From: Acetobacteraceae bacterium
GTDB taxonomy: Bacteria > Pseudomonadota > Alphaproteobacteria > Acetobacterales > Acetobacteraceae
Direction: 5' to 3'
Length of the DNA: 22,547 nt
NCBI GenBank assembly: GCA_030039695.1
Contig: JASHVB010000941.1
Location: forward strand, 1-22,547
In this document: positions 7,641 to 14,855 of the stretch, piece after piece
Numbering within the stretch: the first letter of the stretch is position 1
How the letters are laid out: every line of letters starts with the position of its first letter
Program-made: the position numbers and the translations under genes
The notes under the pieces: model-generated
Told to the model about the DNA's origin: nothing
The model's input: only the letters and a program-made list of their open reading frames with translations
Database searches by the model: none

Positions 7641-9287
7641 CTACTCCATCCCCTCGTAGAAATCGTTCCCCTTGTCGTCGATCACGATAAACGCCGGGAA
7701 ATCCTCCACCTCGATCCGCCAGACAGCCTCCATGCCGAGTTCCGGATACTCCAGCACCTCCACCTTGCGGATGCAGTCCTGCGCCAACCGTGCCGCCGGA
7801 CCGCCGACGCTGCCCAGATAGAACCCGCCGAACGTCTGGCATGCGTCACGCACGGCGCGTGAACGGTTGCCCTTCGCCAGCATCACCAGCGAGCCGGCCG
7901 CCGCCTGGAACTCCGCGACGTAGCTGTCCATCCGCCCCGCAGTGGTCGGTCCAAACGAGCCCGTCGCATAGCCGGCCGGCGTCTTCGCCGGCCCCGCGTA
8001 GTACACGGGATGATCGCGCAGATACGCCGGCAATCCCTCGCCGCGGTCCAGGCGTTCCTTCAGCTTGGCATGCGCAATATCGCGCGCGACCACCATTGTG
8101 CCGGTCAGCATCACCCTCGTCTTCACCGGGTATTGCGAAAGCTGCCGGCGGATCTCATCCATCGGCCGGTTCAGATTGACTGCAACCGCATCGCCGCCCA
8201 GGTGATCGTCCGTCGTCTCTGGCAGGAACTTCGCTGGATCGGCTTCCAGTTGCTCCAGGAAGACTCCGTCCGGCGTCACTTTTGCCAGGATCTGCCGGTC
8301 GGCGCTGCAGGAAACACCGATCCCCACCGGCAGCGACGCACCGTGCCGCGGCAGTCGGATCACCCGCACGTCGTGGCAGAAATACTTGCCGCCGAACTGC
8401 GCACCAATCCCAATGTTTCGCGACAGCTCCAGAACCTTTGCTTCCATTTCCAGGTCGCGGAATGCGTGCCCCGCCTTGCTGCCACTCGCTGGCAGCGTGT
8501 CCAGCCAGCGCGTGGACGCCAGCTTCACCGTCTTCAGCGTCATTTCTGCTGACGTGCCACCGATGACAATTGCCAAGTGGTACGGCGGACAGGCCGATGT
8601 TCCCAGCGTCTTCATTTTCGTTTCCAGATAGCTCATCAACCGCGCCGGCGACAAAATCGCCCGCGTTTCCTGGAACAGAAAGGATTTGTTGGCGGAGCCA
8701 CCACCCTTGGCAATGAACATCAGATGGAATTCATCATCGTGATGCCCAGCCGGTGACGCGGCGATATCGAACTGCACCGGCAGGTTATTGCCGGTGTTCA
8801 CTTCGTCGAACATCGTCAGCGGCGCCATCTGCGAATAGCGCAGGTTGGTTTCGGTATAGGTGCGGTGCACGCCCCAAGAGATCGCCTCTTCCTCGTCACC
8901 GTCGATCCAGACGCGCTGGCCCTTCTTTCCGAACACGATCGCCGTGCCGGTGTCTTGGCACATTGGCAGCACGCCGCCAGCAGCGATGTTAGCGTTCTTC
9001 AGGAGGTCCAGCGCGACAAAGCGGTCATTCGCGCTGGCTTCCGGGTCATCAAGGATCGCGCGCAGCTGTGCCAGGTGATCGGATCGCAGCAGGTGAGACA
9101 CGTCGTGGAATGCCTGGAAAGCCAGCTCAGACAATGCCTCGGGCGCAATGCGCAGCACCGTTTCGCCATCGCAGGTCTTGGTGCGAACGCCACCAACAGG
9201 CAGCGCCTTCCATGGCGTACGGTCCAGCGCAAGCGGAAACATGGGTGAGTAAATGAATCCGGACGGACGCGGCATCGAAGCGTTCAT
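7641..9287 (-). CDS. Class I fumarate hydratase (iron-sulfur)
   Basis: A 548-residue class I fumarase (FumA/FumB type), which interconverts fumarate and malate in the TCA cycle with an oxygen-sensitive [4Fe-4S] cluster. The three cluster cysteines are visible: Cys110 in [10 protein letters not shown], Cys233 in [14 protein letters not shown] and Cys327 in GVSCSADRQ. The C-terminal part has the beta domain with [20 protein letters not shown] and the closing [19 protein letters not shown]. Length equals that of the E. coli enzymes as I remember them. The start is ATG at 9287, preceded by AAGGAA at good distance; an open extension upstream runs into a repeat-rich spacer. It is the first gene of the fum-VOC-VUT-queA run. 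A role with other dicarboxylates such as tartrate is possible in related enzymes but not indicated here. Confidence 0.96.
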   Translation of the reverse strand: MNASMPRPSGFIYSPMFPLALDRTPWKALPVGGVRTKTCDGETVLRIAPEALSELAFQAFHDVSHLLRSDHLAQLRAILDDPEASANDRFVALDLLKNANIAAGGVLPMCQDTGTAIVFGKKGQRVWIDGDEEEAISWGVHRTYTETNLRYSQMAPLTMFDEVNTGNNLPVQFDIAASPAGHHDDEFHLMFIAKGGGSANKSFLFQETRAILSPARLMSYLETKMKTLGTSACPPYHLAIVIGGTSAEMTLKTVKLASTRWLDTLPASGSKAGHAFRDLEMEAKVLELSRNIGIGAQFGGKYFCHDVRVIRLPRHGASLPVGIGVSCSADRQILAKVTPDGVFLEQLEADPAKFLPETTDDHLGGDAVAVNLNRPMDEIRRQLSQYPVKTRVMLTGTMVVARDIAHAKLKERLDRGEGLPAYLRDHPVYYAGPAKTPAGYATGSFGPTTAGRMDSYVAEFQAAAGSLVMLAKGNRSRAVRDACQTFGGFYLGSVGGPAARLAQDCIRKVEVLEYPELGMEAVWRIEVEDFPAFIVIDDKGNDFYEGME

Positions 9288-9352
9288 AGACAGAGTTCCT
9301 TCAGCACGACGCCGCCCCGACGAGCGCAGCGAGCGACAGATCACCGACCATG

Positions 9353-9437
9353 GTCATGGCCGGCCTTGTTCCGGCCATGCAAGCCGTTGCCGCGAGCACG
9401 CAGGCAAGGCGGCTGCCGCGACGAGCCCGGCCATGAC
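9353..9437. repeat. Palindromic intergenic repeat, about 85 bp
   Basis: The ends are a perfect 11-bp inverted repeat: GTCATGGCCGG at 9353-9363 and CCGGCCATGAC at 9427-9437. The left arm carries its own perfect hairpin, CATGGCCGG (9355-9363), loop CCTTGTT, CCGGCCATG (9371-9379). The element lies between fumarase and the sspB 3' end. It resembles short dispersed palindromic repeats common in alphaproteobacterial spacers; there is no coding content. As RNA it would fold and could act as a transcription or decay barrier between sspB and fum, which are transcribed in the same direction. Confidence 0.7.
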
Positions 9438-9449
9438 GACGGGCGGGAC

Positions 9450-9481
9450 ATTGCGTCTCCACCGCACTCTTCGCAATAACA
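9450..9481. repeat. Single arm of the dispersed repeat seen at 14764-14842
   Basis: The 32 nt begin ATTGCGTC and end CTCTTCGCAATAACA. The right arm of the palindrome at 14810-14842 begins ATTGCGTC and ends CTCCTCGCGATGACA, so both ends match closely with a divergent middle. It directly follows the 9353-9437 palindrome and abuts the sspB stop codon, so the sspB transcript would carry it at its 3' end. Confidence 0.5.
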
Positions 9482-9482
9482 G

Positions 9483-10010
9483 CTACTCTTTCGGCGGCGA
9501 TCGGCGGCGGAATGCGTCCAGACTGACCACCTGCGGGGTCTCCGCCGGCTTTTCCGCGCCTTCGTCCGCAGCATGCGGCTCCGGCTCGGGCACCAGCGCC
9601 GGCGGTGCGACCGGCGTCGCATCCGGGTGCGCTGGATGAAAGTGTAGCCCGAACCGCACATACGGATCGGCAAAGCCCGTGACGGCGTCCAGCGGGATCG
9701 CCAGCGCCGCAGGTACCCCACCGAACGACAGTCCGACGCTGATCAGCCCGACCTCCGGGTCCATCTTCAGGTCCCAGAACTGGTGCTGCAGGACGATGGT
9801 CATTTCCTGCGGATATTTCGCCCGCAGCCGCGGCGGGATCACCACACCCGGATGGTCGGTACGGAAGGTGAGATAGAAATGGTGGCTGCCCGGCAGCCCC
9901 TTTGTGGCGACGTGCGCCACCGCCTGCGCCACCACCTGGCGCAGCGCATTCTCTGTCCATTGCTCATAGGGCAGCAGACTTTCCGGCCGCTGCTCCTGAT
10001 CGTTTTCCAT
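9483..10010 (-). CDS. sspB: ClpXP adaptor SspB (alphaproteobacterial type)
   Basis: A 175-residue cytosolic adaptor that tethers ssrA-tagged and other substrates to the ClpXP protease. The substrate-binding domain spans about residues 12-125, with GLPGSHHFYLTF, the very conserved EMTIVLQHQFWDL, VGLSFGGVPAALAIP and ADPYVRFGLHF. A long acidic, Pro/Ala-rich linker follows, then a short tail VVSLDAFRRR at about residues 159-168, which matches the ClpX-binding (XB) peptide of this family. Length and architecture are as usual. The ATG at 10010 is preceded by GAGGG. It is transcribed toward fumarase but separated from it by about 195 bp of repeat-rich spacer, so it is probably its own unit. Upstream lies the long gene-poor stretch. 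Confidence 0.94.
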   Translation of the reverse strand: MENDQEQRPESLLPYEQWTENALRQVVAQAVAHVATKGLPGSHHFYLTFRTDHPGVVIPPRLRAKYPQEMTIVLQHQFWDLKMDPEVGLISVGLSFGGVPAALAIPLDAVTGFADPYVRFGLHFHPAHPDATPVAPPALVPEPEPHAADEGAEKPAETPQVVSLDAFRRRSPPKE

Positions 10011-11151
10011 GCGGTCCCTCGCGATACCGGCAAACTAGCGCGGCACACGCGGACGAGCAAAGCGACGCCATGCCGGCCGATCAGTTTCGACCGTGCCGTC
10101 GCCCTGCCCGGTTGCACGAGCGCACGCGGCGCCGCGGGTTCGATGGCTGCCAAATACTTCCGGTTGCAGTAAGTCCGATTGCGGACTGGATCGACCGCAG
10201 AGATGTCGGTTCCAAGTTCTGCCCCGCGGCAGGTTCAACGTATCGTTGTGCTCAGACAGCGCTCTGGCAATTGACTTAATGAGGTCGACGCGCAACTCGT
10301 CGCCGCCGTCGCGCCGGCCGCGCAGCGCGGTGCGAACAGTCCCCATCGTACCGCCGGAATCTGTCGCGGGCTCTGCCCGGCGCCGGTCCCGCGGCCGGAG
10401 CGTGACGAGAACGGTCCCCGCAGCGCCCATTGCCCATCCGCCAGCAGAAGCTTTGGCGCCGGTAGCGCAGCCGCTCCCTCGGCGGTATGGGCCGGGTCTG
10501 GAAGCTCTTCGCCGTGCCGCGCGCGATTACGGAACGCGTCGAGACGGGCCGTGGATCAATCGGGTTTTCCAAAGCCTGAGACAGCCAAACCGCCGCACTC
10601 GCCTCTGCCGGTACGCTGGTTCCTCGCCCGGCGATGACGCCCAGATCTTTGGACGGCTGAAGTGGCCTGACTCAGGCATGCGTTCGACTGACGACATCAC
10701 GTTCAAGTGAATGATGCGGGCCATGGCACTGTCCTCCGCAAGCGTCTCCACCGAGCAGGTGCGCAACACCGACATCAGGCAGACGAATACGAGTTTCCCA
10801 CCAACGGGAGAACCATCACGCTCGACACCACCATCACGCTGACGCTGATCTCGGATCTGCTGGCCCCCAACCTCTACAGAGGTGGCACCCTCACGATTGT
10901 CGTCCTGACCTGGGCGTCACCATCGCCGGCGGCGATAAGCCCCACGGAACCGCATGTCCCGGACAGACGGCGCAGATCGCCACGAGCACGCGTCACGTCG
11001 CGGACGAAGTCTGCCGGTACATCGCCTAATGCCGTTGCCAGAAACGAAGCGACGAAGCAATGACACCGGGAGCAACGCGGCGACTTGGGCGAGACGGGTG
11101 CAGCGGCACGCCCTTTGTGGCACCCTCACCCGCGCAGAGTGGAGCGATGGG
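10011..11151. other. 1.1-kb stretch without a convincing gene
   Basis: This lies between divergent sspB and the DenD-like gene. Open frames occur on both strands, but none has a recognisable domain, a good Shine-Dalgarno sequence or sensible composition; most are Arg/Pro/Ser-rich readings of GC-rich DNA. Two patches look slightly more protein-like: minus-strand DELRVDLIKSIARALSEHN (about 10240-10300) and a + strand run rich in Thr/Ile/Leu (about 10790-10910, TNGRTITLDTTITLTLI). They could be remnants of decayed genes. A fragment of the dispersed repeat (GAAGCGACGAAGCAATGAC) lies near 11045-11064. Promoters for both flanking genes must be here, but I cannot place them. Confidence 0.5.
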
Positions 11152-12141
11152 ATGCACATTTCCATTTTGGGTGGAGGCGGATTTCTCGGACGCAAGCTCG
11201 CTGCGCGTTTGGCCGCTGATGGCGCGCTGGGCGGTAGGTCAGTCAGCACCCTGACCCTGTTCGATCTCGGCGAACCGCCCAAGCCCGCCGCACCATTCCC
11301 GGTGACCGCGCTCGCGGGCGAAGTTGTCGAATTACCCGAGGCCGCAGTCCCACCTGGCACGGAGGTCGTGTTCCACCTCGCCGCAGTGGTCAGCGCGCAG
11401 GCCGAGGCGGATTATGACCTGGGCCGCCGCGTCAATCTGCGCGGCACTGACGCGGTGGTGGACGCGTGTCGCCGCCTTGTCGCCGCTGGCGGTAAGCCAC
11501 CACGCGTCGTGTTCACCAGCAGCGTGGCCAGCTTCACGAGCGGCCAGAACGACGTGCTGGACGACAACGCACGGCAGATCCCCGCTAACAGCTACGGCGC
11601 GCAAAAAGCCGCCGCCGAGCTCATCCTGGCGGACGCGTCACGCCGGGGCTTTCTGGATGCCGTGTCGCTGCGCTTGCCCACCATCATCGTACGTCCTGGT
11701 CGGCCGAACCGCGCCGCGAGCTCCTTTTTCTCGGCCATTGTGCGCGAGCCGCTGCTCGGGCTGGAAACCGAGTTGCCAGTGCCGGATGAGTTCGCCGCCT
11801 GGGTCGCCAGTCCGCGCCGCGCGGTGAGTTGGCTGTTGCACGCAGCCACGATGGACACCGCGGCGATGGGCCTCGATCGCAGCGTCAATCCACCCGGGAT
11901 CAGCACGACGATCGCGCATCTGCTGCAGGCGCTTGAGACGGTCAAGCCGGGGGCATCGAAGCTGGTGCGGCGTGTAGAGGATCAGGCGATCGCGGAGATC
12001 GTTGGCAACTGGCCGCCCGCGTTCGATTCGCTGCGCTCGCATAGGCTGGGTTTCGCGACGCATGAACCGCTGCTGGACCTGGTGCGCGCATTTGTCGAGG
12101 ACGACCTTGACGCCACGCGCTCCGAGCGTGGGATCGCTTGA
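11152..12141 (+). CDS. SDR-family oxidoreductase, D-erythronate dehydrogenase-like (DenD)
   Basis: A 329-residue extended SDR/NAD-dependent epimerase-dehydratase protein. The nucleotide-binding GGGGFLG is at residues 7-13, VVFHLAAVVS around 80, FTSSVASF near 120, the catalytic Tyr in NSYGAQK near 146-150, and LRLPTIIVRPGRPN after it. The last block and the ASSFFSAIVREPLLGLE run match DenD, which oxidises D-erythronate to 2-keto-D-erythronate. In the known pathway DenD works with a kinase and isomerase; those are absent here, so the exact substrate is open. The start is the ATG preceded by GGAG with a 7-nt gap; an upstream in-frame extension (to 10954) is rejected as Arg-rich noise. The alpha/beta hydrolase follows after 55 bp with its own strong ribosome site. 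Confidence 0.87.
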   Translation: MHISILGGGGFLGRKLAARLAADGALGGRSVSTLTLFDLGEPPKPAAPFPVTALAGEVVELPEAAVPPGTEVVFHLAAVVSAQAEADYDLGRRVNLRGTDAVVDACRRLVAAGGKPPRVVFTSSVASFTSGQNDVLDDNARQIPANSYGAQKAAAELILADASRRGFLDAVSLRLPTIIVRPGRPNRAASSFFSAIVREPLLGLETELPVPDEFAAWVASPRRAVSWLLHAATMDTAAMGLDRSVNPPGISTTIAHLLQALETVKPGASKLVRRVEDQAIAEIVGNWPPAFDSLRSHRLGFATHEPLLDLVRAFVEDDLDATRSERGIA

Positions 12142-12196
12142 CCCGGCGGCCGATCACGGCACGCTGTGGTCTGAAGAAAGCCCGGAGGAACCGATC

Positions 12197-13078
12197 ATGC
12201 CGCACGCGACAACTGATGATGGGGTACGTCTGCATTACGAGGAGGCGGGGTCCGGCACGCCGGTTATCTTTGTGCACGAATATGCCGGCGACCACCGCGC
12301 TTGGGAACCTCAAATGCGGCATTTCGGCCAGCGATATCGCGCGATCACCTATGCCGCGCGCGGCTATCCACCCTCGGACGTGCCGGCGGCCGTGGCGCAA
12401 TATTCGCAGGCGCGCGCGGCTGACGACATCAAATCGGTGCTCGATCACCTGAAGATCGATCAGGCACATGTCGTCGGCCTGTCGATGGGTGGGTTTGCCA
12501 CGTTGCATTTCGGCTTCCGCCACGCCGCGCGAGCGCAGTCGTTGGTTGTAGCTGGCTGTGGTTATGGCGCCGAGCCGGGCGAGCGAGAAAAATTTCGCTC
12601 AGAAGCGGAGACTATTGCGGATTTCATCCGGTCACAGGGCATCAAGGTCTTCGCCGAGAAATACGCGTATGGCCCGACGCGTGTGCAGTTCGAGAACAAG
12701 GACCCGCGGGGGTTCGCCGAGTTCAAGGCACAATTGGCAGAGCATGACCCGGTGGGTGCGCGGAACACGCAATTGGGCGTGCAGCGCGAGCGGCCATCGT
12801 TGTACGATCTTGTGGATCAGATGCAGACGCTGACTGTACCGACGCTGGTTCTGACCGGCGACGAGGATTGGCCGTGTCTGGTGCCCGCGATTTTGATGAA
12901 GCAGAATATTCGTTCGGCAGCGCTGGCGGTGATGCCGAACTGTGGACATGCAATCAATCTCGAGAACCCGGACGAATTCAACCGCCTCGTCGGTGAATTT
13001 CTCGCGCAGGTCGACGCAGGACGCTGGCCCACACGCGATCCGCGCGCGGTGAGCGCGTCGATCACTGGGATGAAATAG
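12197..13078 (+). CDS. Alpha/beta hydrolase
   Basis: A 293-residue alpha/beta-hydrolase-fold enzyme. PVIFVHEYAGDHRAW forms the oxyanion-hole strand (His27-Glu28 in place of the usual HG), GLSMGG holds the nucleophile Ser96, the acid is in TGDEDWP (Asp222 or Asp224), and the base is His251 in NCGHAINLENP. It hydrolyses an ester, lactone or C-C bond; the substrate is unknown. The ATG is preceded by a strong GGAGGAA at 12184-12190. It follows the DenD-like gene on the same strand and converges on the GFA gene with only 3 bp between the two stop codons. A lactonase or ester-hydrolase step in the neighbouring sugar-acid or catabolic pathway is plausible but inferred from context. Confidence 0.9.
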   Translation: MPHATTDDGVRLHYEEAGSGTPVIFVHEYAGDHRAWEPQMRHFGQRYRAITYAARGYPPSDVPAAVAQYSQARAADDIKSVLDHLKIDQAHVVGLSMGGFATLHFGFRHAARAQSLVVAGCGYGAEPGEREKFRSEAETIADFIRSQGIKVFAEKYAYGPTRVQFENKDPRGFAEFKAQLAEHDPVGARNTQLGVQRERPSLYDLVDQMQTLTVPTLVLTGDEDWPCLVPAILMKQNIRSAALAVMPNCGHAINLENPDEFNRLVGEFLAQVDAGRWPTRDPRAVSASITGMK

Positions 13079-13081
13079 CCG

Positions 13082-13483
13082 CTATGCGTCGGGCTGTGCC
13101 GGGCCGCTGACGACATTGGCGGCGCGCATCGCGTCCTCCCAGTGCTGCCCGTCGAACGGCACCGGATGGACGGCAGCCAGATCAACGCCTTCCAGGCACC
13201 GCACGTTCACGCTCACGCCGTCGGGAAACGAGCGCGGCACATAGAACGAATGGATTCCGCAGTGCCGGCAGAACGTGTGTTTCGCGATGCCCGTGTTGAA
13301 GGTATAGGTGGTCAGATCGTCGCGGCCACGCAACAGATCGAACTGATCCAGCGGTACGACCAGATGCAGGATACCCTTCATCGCGCAGATGGAACAATTG
13401 CACTCCGACGTCGTGGCCAGATCGCCGCGTACCCGGAAGCGCACGCGGCCACAATGGCATCCGCCTTCATAGGTTTGCAGCAT
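13082..13483 (-). CDS. GFA family zinc protein (glutathione-dependent formaldehyde-activating-like)
   Basis: A 133-residue CENP-V/GFA-fold protein. All zinc cysteines are present: Cys9-x-Cys11 (GGCHCGRVRF), Cys28-x-Cys30-x2-Cys33 (ECNCSIC) and Cys72-x2-Cys75 (FCRHCGIHSF). The founding member speeds the reaction of formaldehyde with glutathione, but most homologues have no proven activity. It is the last gene of the - strand block, 16 bp after the CMD-like gene, which favours co-transcription. Being in the same - strand block as a zinc alcohol dehydrogenase suggests handling of a C1 or thiol adduct, though that dehydrogenase is not an obvious S-(hydroxymethyl)glutathione dehydrogenase. Family certain, function inferred. 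Confidence 0.92.
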   Translation of the reverse strand: MLQTYEGGCHCGRVRFRVRGDLATTSECNCSICAMKGILHLVVPLDQFDLLRGRDDLTTYTFNTGIAKHTFCRHCGIHSFYVPRSFPDGVSVNVRCLEGVDLAAVHPVPFDGQHWEDAMRAANVVSGPAQPDA

Positions 13484-13499
13484 CGTGTCTGTCCCCGAT

Positions 13500-14045
13500 C
13501 TACACCTTCAGCACTTCCGCGCCCGGTCCGGCCTCCAGCTCGCATGCGTTCACGGTCATGCACAGCAGCGAGTAATAGCCGATCGCGCCGGTAAGCTGAA
13601 TAAACTCGTCATTGCCGAAGCGTGCCAGCATCGCTTTGGCGGTCGCATCGTCGACACGATGGCGGCGCAGCAACGCGCGGGTGAAATCCACGACCTGCGC
13701 GTCCTCGGGCAAGACACCACGTGAGTGATTCTCACGGATGGCGGTAATCGTCGCCTCTGGCACGCCCAGCCGACGCGCACCACCGGTCTGCGCGCCCCAG
13801 ACATAAAGTGCCTCGAATTCGCGCGCCACGGTCATCGCCGCGAGCACGCGCACGCGCATATCGAGCGAGCCTTCGAACCGTACATATGCGCCGAGATGCG
13901 CGGTGCGCTGCGCCAGCTCGGGCGAATGCAGGAACATGGTAAACGGCCCCTGCACCGCGCCACGGCTCGCGACGATTGAATCGAACGCGGCCTGGTCCTT
14001 CACCGCCACCTGGTCTCTGCTGGTGATGTAGGGGAGTCTTGCCAT
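13500..14045 (-). CDS. Carboxymuconolactone decarboxylase family protein
   Basis: A 181-residue all-helical protein of the CMD/AhpD superfamily. The helix RVRVLAAMTVAREFEALYVWGAQTGGARRLGV carries the family pattern (Glu in the first half and a small-residue turn before LGV) and is followed by ENHSRGVLPEDAQVVDFTRALL. The redox CxxC of AhpD-type peroxidase proteins is absent; Trp/Gly occupy that region, so a decarboxylase-like or unknown role is more likely than antioxidant. The start was fixed by AGGAGG located 8 nt before the ATG at 14045, which rules out a 37-residue upstream extension. It sits 11 bp after the tandem alpha/beta-barrel gene and 16 bp before the GFA gene, within an apparent operon. 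Confidence 0.88.
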   Translation of the reverse strand: MARLPYITSRDQVAVKDQAAFDSIVASRGAVQGPFTMFLHSPELAQRTAHLGAYVRFEGSLDMRVRVLAAMTVAREFEALYVWGAQTGGARRLGVPEATITAIRENHSRGVLPEDAQVVDFTRALLRRHRVDDATAKAMLARFGNDEFIQLTGAIGYYSLLCMTVNACELEAGPGAEVLKV

Positions 14046-14056
14046 GGCGCGTCCTC

Positions 14057-14689
14057 CTAGCGTGCACGCACGTAATGCAGTGCAGGAATGCGCAGGTGGT
14101 CGTGGAAGAACGGCCTTAGCCTGTCGGTCCACGGCGAATTGGCGGCCTTCTTCCACGCATCGCTCACCTGCACCTCGGGCGATGCCAGGTGATAGAGCGC
14201 GACATACCGATGTGTGCCGCCCACATCGCGATAGCGGCGTGCCGCGAGCGTGCCAGGAACGGCGCTCAGTGCCGGGATGTGCTCATGGTCGTACCACTCG
14301 TTGAACTCAGCTTCGTGTGCCGGATCGATGTTCATCGCATTCACCAGCAGACCGCCTGCGTTCTTCGGCGCCGGTTGGTCACCGGGCAGGATCTGCGTGC
14401 CCTCGAAGCGGATCAGCCACTTGCACATCGCCGTGACGCGCTTCGACCAGACCGTCAGATTGTCGCCGGCAATGGCGCGATAAGCGGGGCTGCGCAGCAC
14501 CTCGATGTCGTCGAGTTCATAGGTGGCGACGGCGTGTTTCGGGTTCTGCACGCTGATCCAGCGGTCGCAGGCACCGAAGCCGGGAACACGCTCGCGTTCG
14601 GGAACGTGCTCCAGGTCGTACCAATCATGGAATTCGTCCTCATGCGCGCCGGTGAAATCGAAGCCGACGAGCAGAATGCCTTTGGCCAT
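14057..14689 (-). CDS. Tandem dimeric alpha/beta-barrel protein (EthD/DUF-type)
   Basis: A 210-residue protein made of two similar halves. The first has GAHEDEFHDWYDLEHVPER then VPGFGACDRW; the second has PAHEAEFNEWYDHEHIPAL then VPGTLAARRY. Each half is a ferredoxin-like unit of the dimeric alpha/beta-barrel superfamily (EthD, NIPSNAP and small monooxygenase relatives), so one chain could form the barrel alone. The conserved acidic/aromatic EFxxWYDxEH motif in both halves is a likely active or ligand site. Specific activity is unknown. The start is supported by GGAGGAG at good spacing; a 70-residue upstream extension runs through the repeat and is rejected. It lies 11 bp before the CMD gene. 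Real gene with high confidence; family name only approximate. Confidence 0.85.
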   Translation of the reverse strand: MAKGILLVGFDFTGAHEDEFHDWYDLEHVPERERVPGFGACDRWISVQNPKHAVATYELDDIEVLRSPAYRAIAGDNLTVWSKRVTAMCKWLIRFEGTQILPGDQPAPKNAGGLLVNAMNIDPAHEAEFNEWYDHEHIPALSAVPGTLAARRYRDVGGTHRYVALYHLASPEVQVSDAWKKAANSPWTDRLRPFFHDHLRIPALHYVRAR

Positions 14690-14763
14690 GGGTGCTGTCT
14701 CCTCCGCGGGATGGATGCCAGTGTTGCGCAGCTGCGCGTAGGGCGCCAGACGGTGTGCCATTG

Positions 14764-14842
14764 TGTCATCGCGCGGAGGGCCAGCGACGTAGCAGTCCCC
14801 CCGCCCGAGATTGCGTCGTCGCGTAGGCTCCTCGCGATGACA
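14764..14842. repeat. Imperfect palindromic intergenic repeat, 79 bp
   Basis: The arms are 14764-14796 and 14810-14842, and 24 of 33 positions pair. The ends are a perfect 10-bp inverted repeat (TGTCATCGCG / CGCGATGACA), with a C-rich 13-nt centre. It lies in the 166-bp spacer between the MetE-like gene and the next gene on the - strand. Partial copies of the same arm occur at about 5597-5627, 9450-9481, 11045-11064 and 16076-16088, so it belongs to a dispersed family. It looks like a non-coding REP/MITE-type element; no target duplication was seen. Confidence 0.7.
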
Positions 14843-14855
14843 GGTGGGAGGCCCG

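Noticed and set aside
10707..11063. + strand 118-codon frame with a Thr/Ile/Leu-rich run
   Set aside because: There is no ribosome site or known domain, and the frame dissolves into Arg-rich sequence at both ends.
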